35,379 nucleotides of DNA from Rhodospirillaceae bacterium (lineage in GTDB: Bacteria > Pseudomonadota > Alphaproteobacteria > MPNO01 > UBA2964), in assembly GCA_002712335.1 (NCBI GenBank), contig PATI01000013.1:1-35379 (forward strand), in the 5' to 3' direction. The notes under the pieces were generated by a model that had not been told where the DNA came from, did no database searches, and was given only the letters and a program-made list of their open reading frames with translations. How positions within the stretch are numbered: position 1 is the stretch's first letter; each line of letters starts with the position of its first letter. Shown here one piece after another: positions 24,445 through 33,310 of the stretch. Position numbers and translations under genes: made by a program.

Positions 24445-26166
24445 ATGCCGACTAAGACTTTAAAAAATGTAACGGTTGCAGATGCATATTTAGAAGTTCT
24501 CGCCGATCGGGGTGTTGACTACTTGTTTGCCAATGCCGGTACGGATTTTGCTCCGTTGATTGAAGCTCTAGCGAAGGCGCAAGCCACTGGTACGCCTCAC
24601 CCACACCCAGTTACTTGTCCGCACGAAAATACTGCTCAACATATGGCTATTGGTTATTATCTCGCAACAGGTCGCCCGCAACTGACGATGATGCATGTGA
24701 ACGTTGGCACCGCAAATGCGATGAATGGCTTGTTAAATGCCTCTCGTGGTCAAACCCCGATGTTATTTACTGCAGGTCGAACACCGACAAATGAAGATAA
24801 ACTGAAGGGGCACCGCACACTCGATATTCATTGGACCCAGGAAATGTATGATCAAGCGGGAATGACCCGCGAGGCGGTAAAATGGGATTATGAACTCAGG
24901 AATGGAGAGCAGGTTGAAACAGTGGTTGATAGAGCGCTCAGCGTTATTATGAGTGATCCTAAAGGGCCCGCATATCTCTCTTTGCCAAGGGAAGTGTTGG
25001 CCATTGAAATGGATGAGTTCAGTTTTGAATCTCCTGGTCGGATTCAGCCGGCAGCCCCAAGTCTGCCCAATCCTTCAGCCCTAGATGAAGCTGCATCAAT
25101 TTTAGCCAAAGCAGAAAATCCCGTGATTATTACTAATTGGGGAGGTCGTAATCCCAATGTAATGCCTGCACTGGTTGAACTGGCCGAAAACTACGCCATA
25201 CCAGTAGTTGAATATCGTAATCGTTTTGTTGCAATGCCACGACGTCACCCAATGTTTGCTGGTGGTAATCCAAACCCCTTTGTTAAATCTGCGGATGCTA
25301 TTCTCGTAATGGACTCTGCAACACCTTGGCTCCCCTCCCAAGTCACACCCTCAGAAGATTGTAAGGTTTTACATTTGGCCCCTGATCCCCATTATAGTTA
25401 CCTGCCTATCAGAGGGTTTAGGTCGGATATAGCATTGGCATGCGACAGTGCACTAGGGCTGATTGCACTCAATAATGCTATGTCAGAGCATGCAAAATCC
25501 AACCAAGAAGCTATTAAGACCCGCCGTAAAAAAATTACCGGTATTCACGAAGAATTAGAAGAAGAGTGGAAAAAGAAATTGGAGGTTGTCAAAGATCAGA
25601 CACCCATACATCCAGCATGGATATCTGACTGTATTGCAAAAATAAGTGATTCAGACACAATCTTTGCCAAAGAGTCTCAGCTCCAGGTTCAATATCTTGA
25701 TACTTCTAAACCGACTAAGATTCTGAATGCGGGTGCTTCTTCAGGTTTAGGGCATGGAATGGGTGTTGCGCTGGGTGCCAAGCTTGCAAATCGCGATAAC
25801 CTTGTAATTGGAACCCATGGGGACGGCTCTTATATGTTTAATGTCCCTGTGTCAGCGCATTATGTCGCAGCAGAACAGGAATGTCCTATCTTAACCGTTG
25901 TTTTTAACAACCAAAAATGGCAGGCGGTCCGTGGTTCGACCCTTGGTTTGCATCCTGACGGGTATGCCGCAAAAGCCAATAGGCCACCATTGATGTATTT
26001 TACAGTCGATCAACATTATGAAAAATTAGTGGAAGTATCTGGGGGTTATGGAGAACAGGTTATTGATCCCAAAGACATGCTGCCGGCTCTGGAACGTGCT
26101 GTTAAGGAAGTGATGGTCAACAAAAGGTCTGCGCTGCTTAACGTGATGGCATCAGACCCAATTTAA
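24445..26166 (+). CDS. ThDP-dependent enzyme (copy B), acetolactate synthase-like
   Basis: A 573-residue ThDP enzyme with the catalytic Glu61 in TCPHENTAQHMAIGYYLATG, the GDG motif at 459-461 (THGDGSYMFN) and VVFNNQKWQAV closing it. It differs from the other five copies: it lacks the PGASYRG loop, having ANAGTDFAPLIEAL, and has a longer PYR insertion with HPHPVTCPH. This is the branch loosely annotated as thiamine-pyrophosphate-requiring proteins near acetolactate synthase. The ATG at 24445 was chosen because GGGGAG (24434-24439) precedes it by 5 bases; ATG 24430 would put that site inside the gene. It is the first gene of the rightward operon with the 2-hydroxyacid oxidase 24 bases downstream. 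It probably decarboxylates the 2-oxo acid that oxidase produces, or condenses two such acids. Confidence 0.88.
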   Translation: MPTKTLKNVTVADAYLEVLADRGVDYLFANAGTDFAPLIEALAKAQATGTPHPHPVTCPHENTAQHMAIGYYLATGRPQLTMMHVNVGTANAMNGLLNASRGQTPMLFTAGRTPTNEDKLKGHRTLDIHWTQEMYDQAGMTREAVKWDYELRNGEQVETVVDRALSVIMSDPKGPAYLSLPREVLAIEMDEFSFESPGRIQPAAPSLPNPSALDEAASILAKAENPVIITNWGGRNPNVMPALVELAENYAIPVVEYRNRFVAMPRRHPMFAGGNPNPFVKSADAILVMDSATPWLPSQVTPSEDCKVLHLAPDPHYSYLPIRGFRSDIALACDSALGLIALNNAMSEHAKSNQEAIKTRRKKITGIHEELEEEWKKKLEVVKDQTPIHPAWISDCIAKISDSDTIFAKESQLQVQYLDTSKPTKILNAGASSGLGHGMGVALGAKLANRDNLVIGTHGDGSYMFNVPVSAHYVAAEQECPILTVVFNNQKWQAVRGSTLGLHPDGYAAKANRPPLMYFTVDQHYEKLVEVSGGYGEQVIDPKDMLPALERAVKEVMVNKRSALLNVMASDPI

Positions 26167-26190
26167 TTTCGATGATAAAGGAATATTACG

Positions 26191-27282
26191 TTGGATGAAT
26201 TTTCAACATTGCAGCAGATAGCGGTAAGGGCACGCCGTAATTTAGATTGGAATGTTTGGGATTACTTAATGGGAGGCTCAGAAAGTGAGACAACTCTAAA
26301 ACGTAATCGGCAAGGGTTTGATGCCTTGGCTTTGGCTCCAAGAATTCTAAGAAATGTGATGCATGTTGATCCTTCGACGACATTTATGGGAAAGAGGCTT
26401 AACTTCCCGGTGATGTTAGCCCCCATTGGATCGCTGCAGTTGGTAACTCCTGATGGAGCCTTGGCATCTGCAAACGCGGCAGCCGAAGTGGGAACTATGT
26501 ATTTTTTGAGTTCGGTTACGCAGCCGGAAATGGAAAATGTAGGCCCAGCGACGAATGGGCCAAAGGTTTATCAATTATACGTAAAAGGAGATGATGACTG
26601 GATTGATCTTCAAGTTAAGAGGGCACAAGATGCTGGCTTTGAATTTTTCTGTCTCACGGTTGATACAGCGCATTATAGTCGTCGGGAACGTGATATCATA
26701 AAAAGATGGGAACCGAGTTCACGTCGTGCCGTGGCAGAAGACGGTGGTATAGATCATCTCGCTTGTTTGGATTGGGATACCGTAAAGCGTTTTAAGGACC
26801 GGCATGATATACCCCTCATTCTTAAAGGTATTGGAACTGCTGAAGATGCGGCGCTCTCTGTGGAGAATGGTATAGATTGCATATATGTTTCGAATCATGG
26901 CGGACGCCAGCTCGATCACGGGCGAGGATCAATTGATGTTTTGCCTGAAGTTGTAGAGGTAGTGAAAAAGAAAGTAAGTATAATCGTTGATGGAGCAATA
27001 ATGCGTGGAACAGATGTTATTAAGTCGCTGGCTCTTGGGGCGGACGCAGTTTGCATTGGGAAACTGCAGGGTCTTGGATTAGCAGCCGGGGGTAAGGATG
27101 GTCTGGTTCACACATTGAAACTTTTAGAAGCGGAGATAAAAACCTCGATGGCGCTTTTGGGTTTACATGATTTTTCTGAATTGGATGCGACGTTTGTTGA
27201 AGAAGTGGAGCCGTTAATGCCAGCACACCAGACGTCTCCTTATACACATATAGAATTGGAAGAGCGGGAGTATGAAATATGA
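26191..27282 (+). CDS. FMN-dependent 2-hydroxyacid oxidase/dehydrogenase
   Basis: A 363-residue (beta/alpha)8 flavoprotein of the glycolate oxidase/lactate dehydrogenase/mandelate dehydrogenase family. All signature residues are present: Tyr25, Tyr130, Asp158, Lys212, catalytic His236 and Arg239 (SNHGGRQLD), and Arg272. It oxidises an (S)-2-hydroxy acid to a 2-oxo acid using FMN, passing electrons to O2 or a respiratory carrier. No membrane-anchoring insertion like that of MdlB is obvious. The start is TTG, with AAAGGAA 8 bases upstream. It ends in ATGA, overlapping ThDP copy C by 4 bases, which implies equal co-translation. The hydroxyacid-to-oxoacid product is the natural ThDP substrate, a pairing analogous to MdlB and MdlC in mandelate catabolism, but the substrate is unknown. 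Confidence 0.9.
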   Translation: MDEFSTLQQIAVRARRNLDWNVWDYLMGGSESETTLKRNRQGFDALALAPRILRNVMHVDPSTTFMGKRLNFPVMLAPIGSLQLVTPDGALASANAAAEVGTMYFLSSVTQPEMENVGPATNGPKVYQLYVKGDDDWIDLQVKRAQDAGFEFFCLTVDTAHYSRRERDIIKRWEPSSRRAVAEDGGIDHLACLDWDTVKRFKDRHDIPLILKGIGTAEDAALSVENGIDCIYVSNHGGRQLDHGRGSIDVLPEVVEVVKKKVSIIVDGAIMRGTDVIKSLALGADAVCIGKLQGLGLAAGGKDGLVHTLKLLEAEIKTSMALLGLHDFSELDATFVEEVEPLMPAHQTSPYTHIELEEREYEI

Positions 27283-29078
27283 GCAATATTAAGGCACATG
27301 ACCGTCCGGTTAACTTAGGAAATCCGCAAATGGGCTGGGCGAGTGATGTCGCAGCAGAAATGTTGAGGCAACTTGGGATTAAATACATTTCCCTAAACCC
27401 AGGAGCGAGTTACCGCGGACTCCATGATTCAATTGTCAACTATCTAGGAAATGATACTCCGCAGATGCTGATATGTCTTCACGAAGACCATGCTGTTCAC
27501 GTGGCGCAAGGCTATGCCAAGGCCACAGGCGAACCTATGGCCTGTGCTCTGCATTCTAATGTGGGGTTGATGCATGGGTTGATGGCAACTTTCAATGCTT
27601 GGTGTAATCGAGCACCGATAATCATGATGGGAGCGACGGGTCCGGTGGATGCACCTCTAAGACGACCATGGATTGACTGGATTCATACTGCTAAGGATCA
27701 AGGAGCTTTATTACGTGATTATACCAAGTGGGATGACGAACCGCGTTCGGCGGGTGCAATTGTAGAAACGATGCTTCGAGCGAACCAAATGGCCCGGTCG
27801 GAACCACCGGGACCCGTCTACGTCTGCCTGGACGCAGGTTTGCAGGAGGCCCCCCTTGAAGAAGATATTAAAATACCGGATGTAACGCGTTTTCAGCCTT
27901 CCGCTCCGCCTCAAGCGTCACAGGAGGCGGTAAAACGAGTAGCAGATATGCTTCTAGCTGCATCTAATCCGATCTTAATGATTGGTCGCAGTGGAAGATC
28001 GAGGGAAGCTTGGGATAATCGCGTAAGGTTAGCTGAAGCGGTGGGCGCTGGAGTATTTACAAATTTACGTAATTCAGCTGTTTTCCCAAGCGATCATCTA
28101 TTGCACGTGGGCCGACCGGCTGGCCGGATTACCGAAACGATGCGAAGTATGGTCACGGCTGCAGATGTTGTTCTTAGTCTAAATTGGCTGGATTTTGGCG
28201 GTACGCAGCGTTTGCTAACGCGAGATAGTGAGCTCAAAGGAAAAATAGTCCATTGTTCAATGGAAGAGTATGTACACAATGGCTTTGGTGGTGAATTATT
28301 TGAATTACCTATGGCGGATCTCAAAATAACCGCTGACCATGATGCTTTTGTCGTACAGCTTATTGAAGAGATAGAGAGTCGTGGTATTTCTGGTAGTTGG
28401 GATGGAAAAAGGGTAGGACCAGATCCTGTCAGTTATGATAACATTGCTGATCGTGAACCTGATAGTGTCCTACAACCAGCAGACATCGTTACTGCCTTGG
28501 CAGAAGTGCAGGGTAAACGAAAAATTAGCTTGAATAGAGTAAGTTCTGGTGGTGTTGGGCCGGCCTATCAATTTACCGACCCTTCGTCTTACTTGGGTCA
28601 TGACGGTGGCGGTGGTTTAGCATCTGGCCCGGGTACCTCCGTCGGTGCCGCGCTAGCAGTTATGGACACCGATTGGCTAGCCGTTTCCGTTCTTGGTGAT
28701 GGAGACTTCATGCAGGGAAATACCGCACTTTGGACGGCTGCAAAATATAAAATTCCAATGCTTGTGATTATATCTAATAACCGCTCCAACTTTAATGATG
28801 AACTGCACCAGGAAACGGTAGCGAAGGATCGTGATCGTCCGGTAGAAAATCGTTGGATTGGGATGAGAATTAGTGAACCAGATATAAATTTAAGCGAGCT
28901 TGCAGAGTCTCTTGGTTTTGAAGCGCAAGGCCCCATAACAACATCCGGTAAGTTGTTAGAGGCAATGGAAAAGGGTTTGAAAGCTGTGGAAGATGGTAAG
29001 CAGCATTTTATTAATGTTCACGTTGATACCGGTTATGCCGAGCCACCACTGATGCGTGGCGGCAATAAAGGCGTGTGA
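27279..29078 (+). CDS. ThDP-dependent enzyme (copy C), first of tandem pair C/D
   Basis: A 599-residue protein with the catalytic Glu69 (CLHEDHAVHVAQGYAKATG), the PYR loop LNPGASYRGLHDSIVNY, the Gly473-Asp-Gly motif (VLGDGDFMQGNT) and Asn500-Asn501 (IISNNRSNFNDE). The C-terminal ETVAKDRDRPVENRWIGMRI is shared with copy D. It aligns with copy D from end to end (MGWASDVAAEMLR, RRPWIDWIHTAKDQGAL), so a tandem duplication is clear; both keep the catalytic residues. The start overlaps the hydroxyacid oxidase by 4 bases. It is likely to decarboxylate or carboligate the 2-oxo acid made by that oxidase. It cannot be called benzoylformate decarboxylase from sequence alone. Confidence 0.9.
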   Translation: MSNIKAHDRPVNLGNPQMGWASDVAAEMLRQLGIKYISLNPGASYRGLHDSIVNYLGNDTPQMLICLHEDHAVHVAQGYAKATGEPMACALHSNVGLMHGLMATFNAWCNRAPIIMMGATGPVDAPLRRPWIDWIHTAKDQGALLRDYTKWDDEPRSAGAIVETMLRANQMARSEPPGPVYVCLDAGLQEAPLEEDIKIPDVTRFQPSAPPQASQEAVKRVADMLLAASNPILMIGRSGRSREAWDNRVRLAEAVGAGVFTNLRNSAVFPSDHLLHVGRPAGRITETMRSMVTAADVVLSLNWLDFGGTQRLLTRDSELKGKIVHCSMEEYVHNGFGGELFELPMADLKITADHDAFVVQLIEEIESRGISGSWDGKRVGPDPVSYDNIADREPDSVLQPADIVTALAEVQGKRKISLNRVSSGGVGPAYQFTDPSSYLGHDGGGGLASGPGTSVGAALAVMDTDWLAVSVLGDGDFMQGNTALWTAAKYKIPMLVIISNNRSNFNDELHQETVAKDRDRPVENRWIGMRISEPDINLSELAESLGFEAQGPITTSGKLLEAMEKGLKAVEDGKQHFINVHVDTGYAEPPLMRGGNKGV

Positions 29079-29100
29079 CGGTTAGGGATAGGAGAAAAAA

Positions 29101-30891
29101 ATGCCTGATTTAACAAAATTTGACCGGCCTATTAATGTTGGAAATCCCAAGATGGGCTGGGCTAGTGATGTTGCCGCGGAAATGCTTCGTCGTATGGGTA
29201 TCAAATACTTATCAATGAACCCGGGCGCAAGCTATCGGGGTTTTCATGACTCGATTGTCAATTATTTGGGGAATGATGATCCACAAATGATCCTTTGTTT
29301 ACATGAGGATCATGCGGTTCACATAGCCCAAGGTTATGCGAAAGCAACAGACGAACCTATGGGTTGTATTTTACATTCAAATGTTGGCCTTTTGCACGGC
29401 ATGATGGGAATATTTAACGCGTGGTGCAACCGAGTTCCCATGGTCGTTATGGGTGCGACAGGACCGGTGGATGTCATGAAGCGGCGTCCTTGGATTGACT
29501 GGATTCACACTGCAAAAGATCAGGGTGCCTTGGTGCGAAATTTTGTCAAATACGATGACGAACCTCGATCAGCACAGGCGCTAGCCGAAACTATGGTCAG
29601 AGTGAATAAAACTATCCGTACGGCGCCTACAGCCCCTGCTTACGTCTGCCTAGATGCGGGGTTACAGGAGTCAGAAATTGATCCTGAAATGAAACTACCT
29701 GATGTTTCGCGATTTCTTCCTCCACCACCAACTCCCGCTCCACAACAAAGTGTCGACGAGGCAGCTGATCTTTTGGTAAAAGCGAAAAACCCTGTAATTA
29801 TGATGGGACGTCTCAAGCGGGAAGAGAAGGGGTGGAACAACCGAATCAAACTCGCTGAGCTTGTTGGTGCAGGTGTTGCTACTGATATGAAAACAGGCGC
29901 TGCATTTCCTACGGACCACCCCCTACATTTGGCACCACCAAGTAATCGACCAAGAGAAGAAGCTGAATTAGAAATAAAGAATGCAGACGTAATTCTTGAT
30001 CTTAATTGGGTGGATTTAGCGGGCACTTTTAAACTGATCTTTGGACGAGATGAGATAAATGCAAAGGTTATCCATGTATCTATGGATTCCATGATACATA
30101 ATGGCTGGACAACTGATCATATGGGAATGCCGATTGGTGATGTGACAATGCTGGCTGAACCTGAGCCAGTTGTTGAACAGCTTATCGAGGCAATTGAAAA
30201 TCGTCTCACCGATGGGAGCCGGTGGGACGGCAAAAATAAGGGCCGAACGGCCAACCCCGATACAACTTACGAAATGTTGGACCAGAGTGATAGCATTTCT
30301 GTTGAGGCTGTTACTCTGTGTATGAATGAGGTCCGCAAGGGACGCAATTTGACATTAACTAATGTTACAATTGGTTGGGCGGCCGACGGATACCATTTCA
30401 CACATCCACTGGATTATCTTGGAAATGACGGCGGCGGTGGACTGGCCTCTGGAACTGGTACAGCTATTGGAGCAGGTCTGGCTCTAGCTGACACTGATAG
30501 AACAGTTGTTGCAGTGTTAGGGGATGGGGATACCATGCAAGGGAGTTCATCCCTCTGGACTGCTGCCCACTATAGTATTCCGGTGTTATTTGTTATTTCT
30601 AATAATCGCTCTAATTTTAATGACGAAATTCATCAGGAGACGGTAGCAAAGATGCGTGATCGCCCTGTGGAAAATCGTTGGATTGGGCAACGAATAGACG
30701 ACCCTACCGTTTCAATTGAGCGCTATGCAGCGTCCCTTGGCGTTGAATCGGCTGGTCCCATTGAGACTGTTAAAGACCTAGTTCCTGCTTTAGAGCATGC
30801 ATTATCGGTTGTTGAATCAGGTAAACCTTACCTTCTAAATGTCCATGTTGATAAAGGCTATGCAGTTCCTCCGCCTGCGCGTGAAGCTTAA
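29101..30891 (+). CDS. ThDP-dependent enzyme (copy D), second of tandem pair C/D
   Basis: A 596-residue tandem paralogue of copy C. Catalytic Glu69 is in CLHEDHAVHIAQGYAKATD; the Gly474-Asp-Gly motif (VLGDGDTMQGSS) is followed by ISNNRSNFNDE. Differences from C cluster in the middle domain (residues about 230-380), which may change the substrate pocket or subunit contacts. AGGAG stands 7 bases before the ATG. Its stop overlaps the YciI-like start by one base (TAATG). A C/D heteromer or two isoenzymes are both possible. Confidence 0.9.
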   Translation: MPDLTKFDRPINVGNPKMGWASDVAAEMLRRMGIKYLSMNPGASYRGFHDSIVNYLGNDDPQMILCLHEDHAVHIAQGYAKATDEPMGCILHSNVGLLHGMMGIFNAWCNRVPMVVMGATGPVDVMKRRPWIDWIHTAKDQGALVRNFVKYDDEPRSAQALAETMVRVNKTIRTAPTAPAYVCLDAGLQESEIDPEMKLPDVSRFLPPPPTPAPQQSVDEAADLLVKAKNPVIMMGRLKREEKGWNNRIKLAELVGAGVATDMKTGAAFPTDHPLHLAPPSNRPREEAELEIKNADVILDLNWVDLAGTFKLIFGRDEINAKVIHVSMDSMIHNGWTTDHMGMPIGDVTMLAEPEPVVEQLIEAIENRLTDGSRWDGKNKGRTANPDTTYEMLDQSDSISVEAVTLCMNEVRKGRNLTLTNVTIGWAADGYHFTHPLDYLGNDGGGGLASGTGTAIGAGLALADTDRTVVAVLGDGDTMQGSSSLWTAAHYSIPVLFVISNNRSNFNDEIHQETVAKMRDRPVENRWIGQRIDDPTVSIERYAASLGVESAGPIETVKDLVPALEHALSVVESGKPYLLNVHVDKGYAVPPPAREA

Positions 30892-31337
30892 TGTCATCGC
30901 GGAATAAAGAGGAGAATCTTGGAGAGCGAGCTTTGGCCAGGGAGCAGGTTTATCTTTGCATAATGACGAATGTGAAAAGTCTGCCAGAGGGTATGCCGCC
31001 GAGAGATAGCCTCATGCATGATCATAAAATATATCTGCGTGATCTAGAACGTCGAGGATTGTTGTTTGGAGCGGGTCGGCTGATTAATGAAGAAGAAGGC
31101 GAAAACGCCGATATCGGTCACGGTATGTTGGTCATTCGGGCCAAAACCCGTTCTGAAGCGGAAGAAATTGCATTCCAAGAACCTTTTACTAAAGGTGGTT
31201 ATCGAACAATGGTATTGTATCCGTGGCAGCGAAACGAGGGTAGCATAGATATTTCAATTCGGCTGATGGATTCTGTTTTAGAAATTGACAGCAGGACTTA
31301 CGACCTCATTCCCAGAGGTGGTGAAGTGAGAACATGA
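30891..31337 (+). CDS. YciI-like/EthD-type dimeric alpha-beta barrel protein
   Basis: A 148-residue protein with YciI landmarks: REQVYLCIMTNV in the first beta strand, HDHKIYLRDLERRGLLFGAG with a conserved His-Asp-His cluster, and GMLVIRAKTRSEAEEIAFQEPFTKGG near the middle. YciI-like proteins are small ferredoxin-like dimers; most lack a known role, and some relatives act as dehydrochlorinases or auxiliary isomerases in aromatic degradation. An N-terminal tail of about 18 charged residues precedes the fold. The ATG overlaps the stop of ThDP copy D by one base, so it is translationally coupled and lies between the C/D and E/F pairs. A helper or lyase function for a ThDP product is plausible but unproven. 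Confidence 0.75.
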   Translation: MSSRNKEENLGERALAREQVYLCIMTNVKSLPEGMPPRDSLMHDHKIYLRDLERRGLLFGAGRLINEEEGENADIGHGMLVIRAKTRSEAEEIAFQEPFTKGGYRTMVLYPWQRNEGSIDISIRLMDSVLEIDSRTYDLIPRGGEVRT

Positions 31338-31412
31338 TATTCTTGGTTAGATCAGTATTGAAGTTACTATTAGTTAAAGGCTTAAATCAGTAAAGCAAAA
31401 GGTTAAATTGTG

Positions 31413-33188
31413 ATGAATGAAGGCCCGCCAATTCGCAAAGCAAATATTCGCTACCAGTCGGACGTGATTGTAGACATGATCAAGCTCTATGATTTCCCGG
31501 CAATTCCATTAAATCCCGGTGCGAGCTATCGTGGTCTGCACGATAGTCTTGTTAACTATGGCGAAGACGACCCGCCAATGATTTTGTGTAACCATGAAAA
31601 ACTCGCGGTGCAGATAGCGCACGGTTACGCGAAGGCAACCGGGAAACCGATGCCAGCAATTGTCCATAATGTGGTGGGTTTGTTGCATGCCCCACTCGCT
31701 GTTTATTATGCCTATATTGATCGGTGCCCTGTTTTTCTCATGGGTGCAACGGGACCCATGGACGAAAAATTACGTCGTCCATTCATAGACTGGATTCACA
31801 CTGCATTCGCTCAAGGCTCGGCAATCCGTGATTATACCAAATGGGATTATCAACCTGCCAGTGTGCATGGGGTCGCTGATTCATTTGCGCGTGCTTACTC
31901 AATCATGATGACTGAGCCACAGGGGCCAGTCTACATGGTTTACGATGCAGGCTTGCAGGAAGCTGAATTAACAGAAAATATTCAAATACCGTCGGCAGAT
32001 GCCGTTAAGGTGCCACCACGTCTTGCGGCAGATCCAAAGTTAATTGGTGAAGCTGCCGATGTGTTGGTGGACGCTGAATACCCGGTGCTTCTTACTGAGT
32101 ATGCGGCGCGGGCACCGATTGGCTTCGGGGATACGGTCGAGCTTGCAGAAATAACAGGCGCAGCTGTTTATGATATTAACAAGCGCTTAGGATTTCCAAA
32201 TCAGCACCCTCTCAGTGTTTCTATGCATGCTGATGCCTTTGAAGGTGCCGACTTGGTGGTGGCTCTAGACGTTGTGGATTGGACAAGAGGTTCGCATAAA
32301 CCAAACTGGGAAACCCGAGAAGTAGAGGCTATTACCACGCCTGATTGCAAGTGGATCGATATAGGTTTTGCCGATATAGAGATCAGCAAGTGTGCGACTG
32401 ATTATAATAAACATCATAATTGGGATTTGAGGATATTGTCCGATACTGCCAATGCAATACCGGCCCTAGCGGCAGCTTGCCGTTCCCGTGTCAAATCTGA
32501 CCCAAAACTTGCAAAGAGAATTGAAGAACGGAAGCAGTTGATTGGCGAAAAACATGCGGGTCAATGGGCTAAATGGCAGGAGCAGGTCAAGGACACCTGG
32601 GACCAGATGCCCATGCACGAAGCTCGGATGGCGACGGAAGTGTGGGAAGCCATCAAAGAAGAGGATTGGGTCCTGACAGCCGGCACACTTAAGGACTGGG
32701 TTCGCAAAGTCTGGAATTTCGATAAACCCTATCAGCACCCGGGTAGGGATCTTGGAACCGGCACGCAGTTCGGTTTATCTCTTGGCGTCGCCTATGCCTA
32801 TAAAGATACTGAAAGATTGGTTGTTGACCTCCAGCCGGATGGAGATTTGATGTTTGATCTTGGTGGTCTGTGGATTGCAGCGAAATATGAAATTCCGATC
32901 CTAGTAATTATGTATAATAATCGAGCCTACTATAATGATTGGGCTCACCAAATATCAGTTGCTAATAAGCGGGGCACTGACCCTGATAGGGCATATATAG
33001 GGATGGATCTCGAAGGTCCCGCACCGGATTTTGCACACATCGCTAAGGGCTTGGATTGGTACGCTGAGGGTCCCATTACCGACCCCAAGGATATCCAATC
33101 CGCTGTCAAGCGGGCGATGAAGGAGGTAAAAAAAGGTAAACCGGCGTTGGTTGATATAATCACTTGGCGACGCGGCGAGGCAGCATAA
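31413..33188 (+). CDS. ThDP-dependent enzyme (copy E), first of tandem pair E/F, PDG motif
   Basis: A 591-residue ThDP enzyme. Catalytic Glu62 is in CNHEKLAVQIAHGYAKATG, and the loop LNPGASYRGLHDSLVNYG matches the other copies. The ThDP/Mg motif is Pro475-Asp-Gly (LQPDGDLMFD), not Gly-Asp-Gly, while the metal-ligating Asp and the following MYNNRAYYNDW are kept. RGTDPDRAYIGMDL near the C-terminus is common to E and F. The ATG at 31413 was chosen; a GTG at 31410 would add one residue. The PDG change occurs in both E and F, so it marks the pair and argues against a sequencing error. Confidence 0.88.
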   Translation: MNEGPPIRKANIRYQSDVIVDMIKLYDFPAIPLNPGASYRGLHDSLVNYGEDDPPMILCNHEKLAVQIAHGYAKATGKPMPAIVHNVVGLLHAPLAVYYAYIDRCPVFLMGATGPMDEKLRRPFIDWIHTAFAQGSAIRDYTKWDYQPASVHGVADSFARAYSIMMTEPQGPVYMVYDAGLQEAELTENIQIPSADAVKVPPRLAADPKLIGEAADVLVDAEYPVLLTEYAARAPIGFGDTVELAEITGAAVYDINKRLGFPNQHPLSVSMHADAFEGADLVVALDVVDWTRGSHKPNWETREVEAITTPDCKWIDIGFADIEISKCATDYNKHHNWDLRILSDTANAIPALAAACRSRVKSDPKLAKRIEERKQLIGEKHAGQWAKWQEQVKDTWDQMPMHEARMATEVWEAIKEEDWVLTAGTLKDWVRKVWNFDKPYQHPGRDLGTGTQFGLSLGVAYAYKDTERLVVDLQPDGDLMFDLGGLWIAAKYEIPILVIMYNNRAYYNDWAHQISVANKRGTDPDRAYIGMDLEGPAPDFAHIAKGLDWYAEGPITDPKDIQSAVKRAMKEVKKGKPALVDIITWRRGEAA

Positions 33189-33234
33189 AATTTAACTCGT
33201 TATTTGACTTAATTTCTATTTATGAGGAGAACCA

Positions 33235-33267
33235 ATGAATAGAATTGCGTCATTTACTGGGTATTGA
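33235..33267 (+). other. Possible 10-codon leader ORF
   Basis: ATG at 33235 is preceded by AGGAG with a spacing of about 5 bases and reads MNRIASFTGY before a TGA at 33265. It sits between ThDP copies E and F. No stretch of repeated identical amino acids points to attenuation, so it may be a spurious ORF or a remnant of an extra start. Confidence 0.2.
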
Positions 33268-33310
33268 TGCTTTAGTTGAAAATATTGGACAGTACAGTAA
33301 AGGTTTGAGC

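Noticed and set aside
29640..30092. A 150-codon open frame antisense to ThDP copy D
   Set aside because: It is Ser/Arg-rich with no recognisable domain and no ribosome-binding site, and lies wholly inside a well-supported gene, so it is a composition shadow.
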